Source: Oscillospiraceae bacterium
GTDB taxonomy: Bacteria; Bacillota; Clostridia; Oscillospirales; Acutalibacteraceae
Assembly (NCBI GenBank): GCA_015066565.1
Contig: SVOB01000001.1
Span: forward strand, 1 to 64,000
Direction: 5' to 3'
DNA: 64,000 nt
The notes under the pieces were generated by a model, which had not been told where the DNA came from, searched no databases, and worked only from the letters and a program-made list of their open reading frames with translations. The translations under genes were made by a program, and so were the position numbers. The first letter of the stretch is position 1. Every line of letters starts with the position of its first letter. Shown one piece after another: positions 43,579 through 52,700 of this stretch.

Positions 43579-44056
43579 ATAACGCCCTCAACAACTGAGA
43601 TATAAATTAAACCACGGACTTGACATAAAATTGCTTTGCAATTTTATGCGTGCTCGTCGACCGAAACAGCCTCCCTTGTGCAAAGGGAGGTGGCAGCCGT
43701 CAGGCTGACGGAGGGATTGTAATAACGCCCTCAACAACTGAGATATAAACCAAACTACGGACTTGACAAAGAATTGCTTACACAATTCTTTGCGTGCTCG
43801 GCTTGCACCTTCGCACATTTAAGCTAAAAACAGTCCACCGGACTGTTTTCTTAACGCTTAAATCCTTCGGTTCAATACCCTCAACAACTGAGATATAAAT
43901 CAAACTACGGACTTGACAAAGAATTGCTTACACAATTCTTTGCGTGCTCGTCGACCGAAATCCTTGCGGATTTCAGTACCCGACTCACACATTTTTTCTA
44001 AAAATGCTTCACTGAAGCATTTTCTTAACGAAAAAATCCTTCGGTTCAAGTCCGTA
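43579..44056. repeat. Three copies of a structured repeat with covarying stems
   Basis: Copies begin at about 43579, 43723 and 43874 with CCCTCAACAACTGAGATATAAA, then ACGGACTTGAC. Copy 3 is complete: an 11-bp base stem (43906-43916 with 44046-44056) encloses hairpin A (43917-43942), hairpin B (43957-43974) and a two-part stem C (43991-43998 with 44030-44037; inner 44001-44010 with 44014-44023). Copy 2 has the same stems A and C with different bases but intact pairing; copy 1 keeps stem A and is interrupted by the repeat at 43670. No ORF is credible across it. Confidence 0.8.
43670..43720. repeat. Two-hairpin dispersed repeat inserted in the structured repeat
   Basis: CCTCCCTTG with CAAAGGGAGG (43670-43690), then CAGCC with GGCTG and GACGGAGGGATTGT. 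Its first 21 bases are identical to 3129-3149. It interrupts copy 1 of the structured repeat directly after GTCGACCGAAA. Confidence 0.8.
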
Positions 44057-44072
44057 ATCAAATTAATAAAAT

Positions 44073-44100
44073 AAAAACACCTGCCGTGGCAGGTGTTTTT
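44073..44100. terminator. Terminator for tRNA-Val (minus strand)
   Basis: AAAAACACCTGCC and GGCAGGTGTTTTT form a 13-bp stem with a 2-base loop. On the minus strand it lies 6 bases after the tRNA 3' end and is followed by a T-rich tail. Confidence 0.88.
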
Positions 44101-44106
44101 ATTTTA

Positions 44107-44179
44107 TGGACGTTAACGGACTTGAACCGCTGACCCTTCGCACGTCAAGCGAATGCTCTACCAACTGAGCTAAACGTCC
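44107..44179 (-). tRNA. tRNA-Val (anticodon GAC)
   Basis: On the minus strand, a 73-base cloverleaf: acceptor GGACGTT/AACGTCC with discriminator A, D-arm GCTC...GAGC, anticodon stem TTCGC/GCGAA with loop TTGACGT (anticodon GAC), and T-arm with TTCAAGT. No CCA is encoded. It is a single isolated tRNA gene. Confidence 0.95.
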
Positions 44180-44320
44180 GAGCAAAAGTCATTATACAGT
44201 AAACCCCGTGAAAAATCAAGAAGAAATTTTGGTTTTTAAAAATATAAATAAAATACTGGATTTTGCCAATAATAAAAAAGAACCTTGTTGCTTACATATT
44301 CGTTAAAAAGGAATGATATT

Positions 44321-45091
44321 GTGCATTATAACAAGGTCGAAATATGCGGAGTTAATACAAATAATCTTATTATTCTAAAGGAGAGTGAAAAAATCTCTCT
44401 TTTGAAAAAATACAGAGAGAATAAAGATTTATCAGCCCGTGAAAAGCTTGTTTGCGGAAATCTCCGATTAGTTTTGAGCGTTATCCAGCGGTTTTCCAAC
44501 AGGGGCGAGGAAATGGACGATTTGTTTCAGGTCGGGTGTATAGGTCTTATGAAGGCTATTGATAATTTTGATTTAAGTCAGAATGTCCGCTTTTCAACCT
44601 ATGCCGTGCCTATGATTATAGGCGAAGTCAGACGCTATTTGAGGGATAATAATTCTCTTCGTGTCAGCCGTTCTCTCCGTGACACTGCATATAAGGCGAT
44701 GCAGGTTAAAGAGGCGTTACAGAACGAGCTGAACCGTGAACCGTCTGTTGAAGAAATAGCAAAAAAACTTGATATTCCCGTTAGCCAGACTGTTATGGCG
44801 CTCGAAGCGATTGTCGAGCCTGTTTCGCTTTATGAGCCGGTTTATTCCGAGGGCGGTGATACGATTTATGTGCTTGACCAGGTTGCGTCGCACGAATCCG
44901 ATTCGGATTGGATTGACGAAATAGTCATAAAGCAGGGGATAGAAAATCTTTCAAAACGCGAGAAACAGATTTTATCTTTGAGGTTTATGCAGGGCAAAAC
45001 CCAGACAGAGGTCGCCGAGGAAATCGGGATAAGTCAGGCTCAGGTTTCAAGACTTGAAAAAAATGCAATAAAATCTATCAGAAACGGGTAA
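44321..45091 (+). CDS. sigG: RNA polymerase sporulation sigma factor G
   Basis: 256 residues from a GTG at 44321, with AAAAGGA 8-9 bases upstream. The opening HYNKVEICGVNT is the signature sigma-G N-terminus. Region 2 (DDLFQVGCIGLMKAIDNFD; RFSTYAVPMIIGE) and region 4 (TQTEVAEEIGISQAQVSRLEK) are intact. It directs late forespore transcription. Unlike in Bacillus, spoIIGA-sigE is not upstream; a tRNA and repeats are. An earlier in-frame start (44285) adds non-homologous residues. Confidence 0.95.
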   Translation: MHYNKVEICGVNTNNLIILKESEKISLLKKYRENKDLSAREKLVCGNLRLVLSVIQRFSNRGEEMDDLFQVGCIGLMKAIDNFDLSQNVRFSTYAVPMIIGEVRRYLRDNNSLRVSRSLRDTAYKAMQVKEALQNELNREPSVEEIAKKLDIPVSQTVMALEAIVEPVSLYEPVYSEGGDTIYVLDQVASHESDSDWIDEIVIKQGIENLSKREKQILSLRFMQGKTQTEVAEEIGISQAQVSRLEKNAIKSIRNG

Positions 45092-45108
45092 ATATACCCG
45101 TTTTTTTC
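45084..45108 (+). terminator. Intrinsic terminator after sigG
   Basis: ACGGGT and ACCCGT across AAATAT, then TTTTTTT. The sigG stop codon lies inside the hairpin. Confidence 0.85.
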
Positions 45109-45137
45109 TTGACTAAATTTTTTCGGCATTGTAAAAT
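45109..45137 (+). promoter_or_regulatory. Promoter of the ABC exporter pair
   Basis: TTGACT (45109-45114), 17 bp, TAAAAT (45132-45137). Confidence 0.75.
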
Positions 45138-45178
45138 ATAAGTTAATATTTTACTTCATAAATTGAAAGGAGGATTTG

Positions 45179-46921
45179 ATGCTCAGTCTGTTTAAATACG
45201 CAAGGAACTATAAATGGCAGGCGATTGCTTGTCCGTTCCTGATGATAGGCGAGGTATGGCTTGAACTGTCAATACCTAAACTTATGGGCGAGATTGTCGA
45301 TAACGGTATCGCAAACGCCGATATGAAATATATCTATATGACAGGCGCTAAAATGCTTTTGATGGCGTTCGGGTCGCTTATCTGCGGCGCTTTGGCGGCG
45401 AGGCTTGCGGCGGTTGCGGGCATGGGCTTCGGTACGGAACTCAGAAGAGTAATGTATTCCAATATTCAGACCTATTCTTTTTCCAATATCGATAAGTACA
45501 GTACCGCTTCGCTTGTTACAAGACTTACGACCGATATTACTATGGTTCAGAATACATTCCAGATGTGCCTGAGAATGTTGTTCCGTTCGCCCGTCCAGTT
45601 CGTTTTTGCGCTGTTTATGTGCTTCCGGATTAACACAAAGGTGTCGTCTGTTTTTCTTATTGTAATACCTCTTATAGTCGTCGGTATAGCGATTTTAGGA
45701 CCGATTGCTCTTAAACGTTTTAAGCGTATGTTTAAAATGTTTGACGGCTTCAACGGCTCAATCCAGGAAAATCTTATCGGCATAAGGGTTGTTAAATCCT
45801 TTGTCCGAGAGGATTTTGAAAAGGAAAAATTCAAAAAGGCGAACGACAGCTTAAAGGACGCCGCAATTTTTGCCGAAAAGATTATGATTACGACCGCGCC
45901 CCTGATGACGACAGTTATGTTTTCAACTTTTATTGCGGTTTATTGGCTCGGTTCAAAGCTTATTATCGGTAAAGAGCTTGAGGTCGGCGCCTTTTCTTCA
46001 ATAGTTACATACGTTTCGACTATTCTTCTTTCGCTTGTGTTTATAACCGTGTTTATTGTTCAGTTCGTTATGGCTCAGGCTTCGGTTTCAAGAATTAAAG
46101 AAGTAATAAACGAAAAGAGCGATATTAACGACGATAACGCAGACGAAAGTCTTAAGGTCGAAAACGGTGAAATCGAGTTTTGCAACGTTTGCTTTAAATA
46201 CGACAAGAACGGCGAAAAGAACGTTATTGATAACGCTAACCTGAAAATTGAGTCAGGTCAGACTATCGGTATAATAGGCGGAACGGGAAGCGCTAAAACT
46301 ACCCTTGTTTCGCTTATTCCCCGCCTTTATGACGTAACCGAGGGCGAGGTAAAGGTCGGCGGAAGAAACGTAAAGGACTATACGGTTTACGAATTAAGAG
46401 AAGCCGTAAGTATGGTTTTACAGAAAAATCTTCTCTTTTCCGGAACAATTATGGAAAATCTTCGCTGGGGCGATAAAAACGCAACCGACGAGGAAGTAGT
46501 TGAAATCTGTAAAGCGGCTCAGGCTCACGACTTTATAACGAGCTTCCCCGATGGATACAATACCGATTTGGGTCAGGGCGGAGTTAATGTTTCGGGCGGT
46601 CAGAAGCAAAGGCTCTGTATTGCGAGAGCTATGCTCAAAAAGCCTAAAATCCTTATTCTTGACGACAGCACGAGCGCGGTTGATACCTATACCGACTCGA
46701 AAATCCGTGAGGCTTTCAGAAATTATATCCCCGATACAACAAAAATAATAATTGCTCAGCGAATTTCGAGCGTTGAGGACGCCGACAGAATAGTCGTTCT
46801 TGACGACGGAAAGATAAACGCCGTCGGAACTCACGAACAATTGCTTGAAAATAACGAGATTTACAGAGAGGTTTATCTCTCACAGCAGCAAGGCTCAGTA
46901 AGCGAAGGGGGTGCTCTTTAA
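45179..46921 (+). CDS. Heterodimeric ABC exporter, subunit with degenerate catalytic site
   Basis: 580 residues from the ATG at 45179, after GGAGG (45169-45173). Six membrane helices (about 15-300) are fused to an ABC ATPase domain with Walker A GGTGSAKTTL, signature VSGGQKQRL and Walker B ILILDDSTSAVD. The usual catalytic Glu after Walker B is Asp, as in the degenerate half of TM287/288- and BmrCD-type exporters. It overlaps the next gene by one base and should pair with it to export an unknown, probably hydrophobic, substrate. Confidence 0.9.
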   Translation: MLSLFKYARNYKWQAIACPFLMIGEVWLELSIPKLMGEIVDNGIANADMKYIYMTGAKMLLMAFGSLICGALAARLAAVAGMGFGTELRRVMYSNIQTYSFSNIDKYSTASLVTRLTTDITMVQNTFQMCLRMLFRSPVQFVFALFMCFRINTKVSSVFLIVIPLIVVGIAILGPIALKRFKRMFKMFDGFNGSIQENLIGIRVVKSFVREDFEKEKFKKANDSLKDAAIFAEKIMITTAPLMTTVMFSTFIAVYWLGSKLIIGKELEVGAFSSIVTYVSTILLSLVFITVFIVQFVMAQASVSRIKEVINEKSDINDDNADESLKVENGEIEFCNVCFKYDKNGEKNVIDNANLKIESGQTIGIIGGTGSAKTTLVSLIPRLYDVTEGEVKVGGRNVKDYTVYELREAVSMVLQKNLLFSGTIMENLRWGDKNATDEEVVEICKAAQAHDFITSFPDGYNTDLGQGGVNVSGGQKQRLCIARAMLKKPKILILDDSTSAVDTYTDSKIREAFRNYIPDTTKIIIAQRISSVEDADRIVVLDDGKINAVGTHEQLLENNEIYREVYLSQQQGSVSEGGAL

Positions 46922-48813
46922 TGCCGGGACCTAACAGCAGAAATAAGTTTCAGAAACCCAAAAATGTAAAGGGCACGCTTTTGAGATTGCTTTCATATCT
47001 GGCTAAGAAAAAAGGCGTACTTGTTTTAGTAGTTATCTTTATTCTTCTTTCTTCGCTCGGTATGGTTGCTTCGTCTTTCTTCGTAAAGCCGCTTATAGAC
47101 AACCTTGTCGTTCCGCTGATCGGTCAGGAAACGACTAAGGAAAATATGATGCCGATTATAAAGGCGCTCGGCTTTATGGCTTCGCTTTTCCTTATAAGCG
47201 TTGTTTCCTCGTATGTTTATCAGCGTATAATGCTTTATATTTCTCAGGGAACAGTAAACGCAATAAGACGTGATTTATTTGACGCGCTTCAGGATTTGCC
47301 TATAAGCTTTTTCGACGGCCACACTCACGGCGAGCTGATGAGCCGTTTTACAAATGACGTTGAAACCGTAAGAAACTTTTTAAGCCAGACAATTGTTCAG
47401 ACAATTCAGTCAATGTTTACCGTGCTTGCGACCTTTGTCGCTATGCTGGTATTAAGCCGTTGGATGACGCTTTGGATTGTTATCTTTACAATTATGATGA
47501 TTCTTATCATCAAAAAGCTCGGCTCAAAAAGCTCAACCTATTTCAGAAAACAGCAAAAGGATTTAGGTGTAGCCAACGGCTATATCGAAGAAACGATTGA
47601 GGGTCAGAAGGTCATTAAGGTTTTCAATCACGAGGGTGAAACAGTTGAACGCTTTAACGAGCTTAACGGTAATCTTCGCCGTTCGGCTACAAGCGCAAAC
47701 ACCTTTGCGAGTATTCTTATGCCGATAATGGGTAACCTTTCCTATATTAACTATGCGATTCTTTCCGTTTTCGGCGGTTTTCTTGTAATTACGGGAAATA
47801 TCACTGTCGGCGCAATAAGCTCGTTTTTGCTTTATTCAAGACAGTATACCCAGCCTATCACCAACCTTTCTCAGCAGTTTAACAATATTCTCTCCGCCCT
47901 CGCAGGCGCTGAAAGAATTTTCGACATAATCGACGCCGAAAAGGAAGAGGATAACGGCTATGTAATGCTTGTCAACGCAGTGGTTGACGAAAACGGCGAA
48001 ATAAAAGAAAGCGACAAGCGGACTAATATCTGGGCCTGGAAGCATACTCACGGCGACGGAACGGTAACATATAAACGTCTTGAGGGCAAGGTTGAATTTG
48101 AAAACGTTGTTTTCAGCTATGACGGCAAGAAAACAGTTCTTAATGACATAAGTCTTTATGCCAAACCGGGTCAGAAAATTGCCTTTGTAGGCTCAACGGG
48201 CGCAGGTAAAACAACTATCACTAATCTTATTAACCGCTTCTATGAAATTCAGCAGGGTAAAATCCGCTATGACGGAATAAATATCAAGAAGATAAAAAAG
48301 ACGGATTTAAGACGTTCGCTCGGTATGGTTCTTCAGGATACCCATCTGTTTACGGGTACGGTTAAGGATAATATCCGTTACGGAAAGCTTGACGCAACAG
48401 ACGAAGAGGTTATAAAGGCGGCTAAAATTGCCAATGCCCATTCGTTTATTACAAGGCTTCCTCACGGCTATGATACCTTGCTTACAGGCGACGGCTCAAA
48501 TTTAAGTCAGGGACAGCGCCAGTTGCTTTCAATTGCAAGAGCCGCGGTTGCCGACCCGCCCGTGCTTATTCTTGACGAAGCGACAAGCTCAATTGACACG
48601 AGAACCGAAAGGCTTATCGAAAAGGGAATGGACGCTCTTATGGAGGGCAGAACGGTTTTCGTAATTGCTCACAGGCTTTCTACAGTCCGTAATTCAAACG
48701 CAATTATGGTGCTCGAGCACGGTGAAATAATTGAACGCGGCGACCACGACGACCTGCTTGAACAAAAGGGCAAGTATTATCAGTTGTATACAGGTCAGTT
48801 TGAATTGAGCTGA
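46921..48813 (+). CDS. Heterodimeric ABC exporter, catalytically competent subunit
   Basis: 630 residues. Six membrane helices (about 22-320), then an ATPase with Walker A GSTGAGKTTITN, signature NLSQGQRQLL and Walker B VLILDEATSSID, which retains the catalytic Glu. A ~40-residue insertion (ENGEIKESDKRTNIWAWKH region) precedes the nucleotide-binding domain. GAAGGGGGTG lies ahead of its ATG. It complements the Asp-containing partner at 45179. Confidence 0.92.
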   Translation: MPGPNSRNKFQKPKNVKGTLLRLLSYLAKKKGVLVLVVIFILLSSLGMVASSFFVKPLIDNLVVPLIGQETTKENMMPIIKALGFMASLFLISVVSSYVYQRIMLYISQGTVNAIRRDLFDALQDLPISFFDGHTHGELMSRFTNDVETVRNFLSQTIVQTIQSMFTVLATFVAMLVLSRWMTLWIVIFTIMMILIIKKLGSKSSTYFRKQQKDLGVANGYIEETIEGQKVIKVFNHEGETVERFNELNGNLRRSATSANTFASILMPIMGNLSYINYAILSVFGGFLVITGNITVGAISSFLLYSRQYTQPITNLSQQFNNILSALAGAERIFDIIDAEKEEDNGYVMLVNAVVDENGEIKESDKRTNIWAWKHTHGDGTVTYKRLEGKVEFENVVFSYDGKKTVLNDISLYAKPGQKIAFVGSTGAGKTTITNLINRFYEIQQGKIRYDGINIKKIKKTDLRRSLGMVLQDTHLFTGTVKDNIRYGKLDATDEEVIKAAKIANAHSFITRLPHGYDTLLTGDGSNLSQGQRQLLSIARAAVADPPVLILDEATSSIDTRTERLIEKGMDALMEGRTVFVIAHRLSTVRNSNAIMVLEHGEIIERGDHDDLLEQKGKYYQLYTGQFELS

Positions 48814-48837
48814 TTATAACTATTTTTTAAAAAATAC

Positions 48838-48866
48838 TTGCATTTTCATTTTCTTTATGTTAATAT
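48838..48866 (+). promoter_or_regulatory. rpmE promoter
   Basis: TTGCAT (48838-48843), 17 bp, TAATAT (48861-48866) preceded by TGT. Almost the same sequence as the rplS promoter. Confidence 0.82.
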
Positions 48867-48899
48867 ATACGGCGTTGTACAACGAAAGAGGTGACAGTC

Positions 48900-49103
48900 A
48901 TGAGAGATGGAATTCATCCGAATTACCAGCCCACAGTAATCAGATGTGCTTGCGGCGCTACTTACGAAACAGGTTCAACAAAGAAGGACCTTCGTGTTGA
49001 CGTTTGCGCAAATTGCCATCCGTTCTTTACTGGTAAGCAGAAGCTCGTTGATACAGGCGGACGCGTCGATAGGTTCAACAAGCGCTTTAATTTGGGTAAA
49101 TAA
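48900..49103 (+). CDS. rpmE: 50S ribosomal protein L31 (zinc-binding form)
   Basis: 67 residues from the ATG at 48900; AGAGGTGA (48887-48894) is its ribosome binding site, so the in-frame GTG inside that site is not the start. [12 protein letters not shown] and [14 protein letters not shown] are L31 signatures. CACG plus CANC supply the zinc ligands of the C+ form, which can act as a zinc store. It has its own promoter and terminator. Confidence 0.97.
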   Translation: MRDGIHPNYQPTVIRCACGATYETGSTKKDLRVDVCANCHPFFTGKQKLVDTGGRVDRFNKRFNLGK

Positions 49104-49115
49104 GAAAAAACATTT

Positions 49116-49147
49116 AAGACGATACGTTTTGTGTATCGTCTTTTTTG
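49116..49147 (+). terminator. Intrinsic terminator after rpmE
   Basis: AAGACGATAC and GTATCGTCTT across GTTTTGT, then TTTTGTT. Confidence 0.9.
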
Positions 49148-49166
49148 TTCTTTTTGAGGAAATTAT

Positions 49167-49787
49167 ATGAACTCATATTTTACTGTTGAAAAGGAAACAA
49201 ATGCCGAATACGAAATTAAACGCTCGCGCTTCATAGGTTATATCAAGCCCGTTAAAACAAAGGAAGAAGCGGAGAGCTTTGTTGCGTCAATAAAGCAGAA
49301 GCACTATGACGCAAGGCATAACGTTTTCGCTTACAAAATAAGGCAGGATAACTTCAAGCGCTATTCCGACGACGGCGAGCCTCAGGGTACGGCGGGAGTT
49401 CCCGTTCTTGACGTTATTGAAAAGAACGACCTGACTGATGTTTGTATTGTTGTCACAAGGTATTTCGGCGGTATTCTTCTCGGCGGCGGAGGGCTTGTAA
49501 GGGCTTATTCCCATACGGCTTCGCTTGCTGTTGAAGCGGGTAAAAAAATAGAAATGTCGCTTTGCGCCTGCTTTGAAATAAAATGCGACTACTCGTTTTT
49601 CGGAAAACTCAATTCCCTTATCGAAGAAAACGGCGGGATAATTGAAAATTTCGAATTTCTTGACGACGTCTGCGTTACGGGTTATATCCCCGAAGATTTG
49701 TTTTCGTCGCTTGACTCGAAAATAGTTGAGGCGTCGGCGGGGGATTATAAATTAACCGAAAAAGACAAAAAATTCGCTAAAATATAA
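49167..49787 (+). CDS. YigZ/IMPACT-family protein
   Basis: 206 residues. The N-terminal UPF0029 domain has KRSRFIGYIKPV, HYDARHNVFAYKI and YSDDGEPQGTAGVPVL, and the glycine-rich RYFGGILLGGGGLVRAYS is diagnostic. A C-terminal DUF1949 region follows (about 135-200). Eukaryotic IMPACT interferes with GCN2; the bacterial role is not settled. GAGG precedes the ATG. Confidence 0.92.
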   Translation: MNSYFTVEKETNAEYEIKRSRFIGYIKPVKTKEEAESFVASIKQKHYDARHNVFAYKIRQDNFKRYSDDGEPQGTAGVPVLDVIEKNDLTDVCIVVTRYFGGILLGGGGLVRAYSHTASLAVEAGKKIEMSLCACFEIKCDYSFFGKLNSLIEENGGIIENFEFLDDVCVTGYIPEDLFSSLDSKIVEASAGDYKLTEKDKKFAKI

Positions 49788-49863
49788 TTTTTTTCAGTTT
49801 TTAAAAGGAATTTTTAAACTTTTTTTGTATATATAATCGAAATGAATTTTCAGAGGTGAAAAA

Positions 49864-50877
49864 ATGTCAGACGAAATCCGTTTAAGGACTTTAAAGATTG
49901 AACAGAACACACTTTCTGAATATGCCTGCCTTTGTTCCGAAACCAAGGGCAGGGCGGTTGAGGAAAAGGAAGACCCCGTCAGAACTGCCTTTCAGCGCGA
50001 CAGGGACAGGATTATCCATTCCTCGTCATTCCGCAGATTGAAGCATAAAACTCAGGTTTTCCTATCTCCCGAGGGCGACCACTACAGAACAAGGCTTACC
50101 CATACGCTTGAGGTTTCCCAGATTGCGAGAACAATCGCTCGCGCTCTCGCTCTCAACGAGGATTTGATTGAAGCGATTTCCCTCGGTCATGACCTCGGGC
50201 ATACTCCGTTCGGTCATGCGGGCGAAAGGGCGCTCGACGAGGTCTTTGAACCGGGTTTCCGTCATTTTGAACAGAGTCTTCGTGTTGTGGACAGGCTTGA
50301 AAAGGGCGGTAAGGGACTTAATTTAACCTACGAAGTGCGTGACGGTATTCTCTGTCACACATACGGTAAGGAAGCCGATACCTTAGAGGGAAGGCTCGTT
50401 AAAATTGCCGATAAAATAGCTTATATCAATCACGATATTGACGACGCAATAAGGGCTAAGGTCATTTCAAACGACGATATACCTGTTGAAATAAGAAATG
50501 TTCTCGGTCAGACTAAATCGAACAGAATTAATACTCTTGTAACCTCGGTTATAAACAATACGGTTGAAGACGTTAAAATGGACAGTGAAATTGAACTCGC
50601 TTTCAAGGAACTGACCGAGTTTATGTTTAAGAATGTTTATACCAATCCCGTTTGTAAGGGTGAGGAAAGCAAGGCGGAAAACCTTATCAAAGAGCTTTAT
50701 TTCTATTTCTGCTCTCATCCCGAGGATTTGCCCGAGCTTTATAAGCCGATTGCTCTTGACGAGGGTGCTGACAGGGCGGCGTGCGATTACGTTGCGAGTA
50801 TGTCGGACGTTTATGTTCTGAGAGTTTATAACAAGCTTTTTATTCCGAACGGTTGGGACGATTCTTTGTCCCTATAA
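49864..50877 (+). CDS. dgt: dGTPase-like deoxynucleotide triphosphohydrolase
   Basis: 337 residues. HD-domain motifs are visible: HSSSFRRLKHKTQVF, RLTHTLEVSQIART, and GHDLGHTPFGHAGE with the metal-binding HD pair. It hydrolyses dNTPs to deoxynucleosides plus triphosphate. Its place immediately before dnaG-rpoD is the usual Clostridia macromolecular-synthesis operon. GAGGTGA precedes the ATG. Confidence 0.93.
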   Translation: MSDEIRLRTLKIEQNTLSEYACLCSETKGRAVEEKEDPVRTAFQRDRDRIIHSSSFRRLKHKTQVFLSPEGDHYRTRLTHTLEVSQIARTIARALALNEDLIEAISLGHDLGHTPFGHAGERALDEVFEPGFRHFEQSLRVVDRLEKGGKGLNLTYEVRDGILCHTYGKEADTLEGRLVKIADKIAYINHDIDDAIRAKVISNDDIPVEIRNVLGQTKSNRINTLVTSVINNTVEDVKMDSEIELAFKELTEFMFKNVYTNPVCKGEESKAENLIKELYFYFCSHPEDLPELYKPIALDEGADRAACDYVASMSDVYVLRVYNKLFIPNGWDDSLSL

Positions 50878-50923
50878 TGTCACAACGTTTATCTTATAAT
50901 TCTGCTGAAAGGAGGGGTTATAT

Positions 50924-52675
50924 ATGGCTATCAGCGACGCTTATCTTGAAGAATTAAGAAGCAAGAATGACGTTGAAAATGTAATTTCATCATATGTTAC
51001 CCTCAGAAGAAGAGGCAGAATTTTAACGGGACTTTGTCCGTTCCACAACGAAAAAACTCCGTCCTTTACCGTATATCCCGAAACTCAGTCGTATTATTGT
51101 TTCGGTTGCGGCGCAGGCGGAGATGTTATCACGTTTATTAAAAATATCAACAATCTTGATTATATCGAGGCTGTAAAACAGCTTGCCGATATGTCGGGTA
51201 TGGCTCCTCCCGAAAGCAATTTCGATAACGGGCTTACAAAGCAGAGACTCCGTATGTTTGAAATCAACAGAGAGGCGGCTAAATTCTTTTATAAGGCGCT
51301 GTATTCACCGCTCGGCAAAAACTGTCTTGCGTATTACCGTAAAAGAGGTCTGTCAGACGAAACTATTAAGCATTTCGGGCTCGGCTTTGCGCCCGAAAAC
51401 TATAACGACGGGCTTTATAAGCATCTCAAATCTCTCGGCTATAACGACCTTGAGCTATTTCAGGCGAACATCATTAGAAAAAATGAAAAAAGCTATTATG
51501 ACGCCTTTAAAAACCGTGCTATGTTCCCGATTATAGACATTCGTGGAAACGTAATCGCCTTCAGCGGAAGACGGCTTAACGAAGATGACCCGAGAAAATA
51601 TGTCAACACGAGCGACACGCTTGTTTTTAAAAAGGGAAGCAATCTTTTTGCTCTTAATTTTGCTAAAAGCTCGAAGCGTGAGGGACTTATCCTCTGCGAA
51701 GGAAATATGGATGTCATTTCGCTTCATCAGGCGGGCTTTGACAATGCGGTTGCAGGTCTCGGCACGGCTTTGACCGAGGAACAGGCTTCGCTGATTTCAA
51801 GATATGCCAACACCGTTTACCTTTGCTATGATAATGACGATGCGGGACAAAAGGCTGTTGATAAGGCTTTGAGGATTTTTTCAAAGACCGGAATAAAAAT
51901 CAAGGTTCTTCATCTTCAGGGCGGTAAAGACCCCGATGAAATTATTAAGAATTGCGGCGCTGACTATTTCCGTTCTATTATTGAAGGCGCGGCTAACGAT
52001 ATTGAGTTTAAACTTCTCAATGCGCAGCATAATTTCGATATAACGACCTCGGACGGAAAGCTCAATTACCTTAACGCCGCGGTTGATATTCTCGCTTCTC
52101 TTGACAACTCGCTTGAAAGGGATATTTATTCTTCAAGGTTAAGCGAGCTCGGCGTGAGCAAGACCGCAATTGACGAACAGATTGCGAGAAAACGCGCGTC
52201 AAACGACCGAAGAAAGAAAAAGGTCGATTTTGAAAATATAAGGCGGTCAACTGTTGCGCCTAAGGACAGGCATAACCCCGACAGAACGCTTCATCCTGCG
52301 GCTGTAAGAGCTGAGGAACAGCTACTTACGAATATTATTTTCAGCCCCGACTGCTATAAGTCGGTTAAAGAAAAAATAACCGCTGATGATTTTGTTTCGC
52401 TTGTAAACGGCCATATCTTTAAGGTTGTTTCAGAAAGAATTGAAAATGCCCGGTCACTCGATTTAACCGTTGTTTCACAGGAGCTTACCGACGACGAAGC
52501 CGCAGTTTATTCCAAGCTTCTGACCTCGTCGGACACTGTCGGAAAAACGGTAAAAGAGTGTGAGGACTGTATAAAAGCCATAATTTCAGAGAAACATAAG
52601 AACGAGCAAAAAAGAGCGAGTGATATGTCAAACGATGAATTTATGGAGGCATTTAAACAATTAGGTAATAAATAA
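50924..52675 (+). CDS. dnaG: DNA primase DnaG
   Basis: 583 residues. The N-terminal zinc finger ([11 protein letters not shown] and [11 protein letters not shown]), the catalytic core, the TOPRIM motifs ([13 protein letters not shown] and CYDNDDAG) and a C-terminal DnaB-binding helical domain (about 450-583) are all present. It makes RNA primers at the fork. AAAGGAGGGG precedes the ATG, and rpoD follows after 25 bases. Confidence 0.97.
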   Translation: MAISDAYLEELRSKNDVENVISSYVTLRRRGRILTGLCPFHNEKTPSFTVYPETQSYYCFGCGAGGDVITFIKNINNLDYIEAVKQLADMSGMAPPESNFDNGLTKQRLRMFEINREAAKFFYKALYSPLGKNCLAYYRKRGLSDETIKHFGLGFAPENYNDGLYKHLKSLGYNDLELFQANIIRKNEKSYYDAFKNRAMFPIIDIRGNVIAFSGRRLNEDDPRKYVNTSDTLVFKKGSNLFALNFAKSSKREGLILCEGNMDVISLHQAGFDNAVAGLGTALTEEQASLISRYANTVYLCYDNDDAGQKAVDKALRIFSKTGIKIKVLHLQGGKDPDEIIKNCGADYFRSIIEGAANDIEFKLLNAQHNFDITTSDGKLNYLNAAVDILASLDNSLERDIYSSRLSELGVSKTAIDEQIARKRASNDRRKKKVDFENIRRSTVAPKDRHNPDRTLHPAAVRAEEQLLTNIIFSPDCYKSVKEKITADDFVSLVNGHIFKVVSERIENARSLDLTVVSQELTDDEAAVYSKLLTSSDTVGKTVKECEDCIKAIISEKHKNEQKRASDMSNDEFMEAFKQLGNK

Positions 52676-52700
52676 TTTACATAAAGGGGTAGGGAAGTAT

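Noticed and set aside
43588-43818. 76-residue minus-strand open frame in the repeat island
   Set aside because: It spans three different non-coding repeats and has no RBS or recognisable domain.
44037-44056. Plus-strand tRNA 3' end (TTCGGTTCAAGTCCG)
   Set aside because: Only a T-arm-like piece is present; no acceptor, D-arm or anticodon arm can be folded upstream on this strand. It is treated as the end of the structured repeat.
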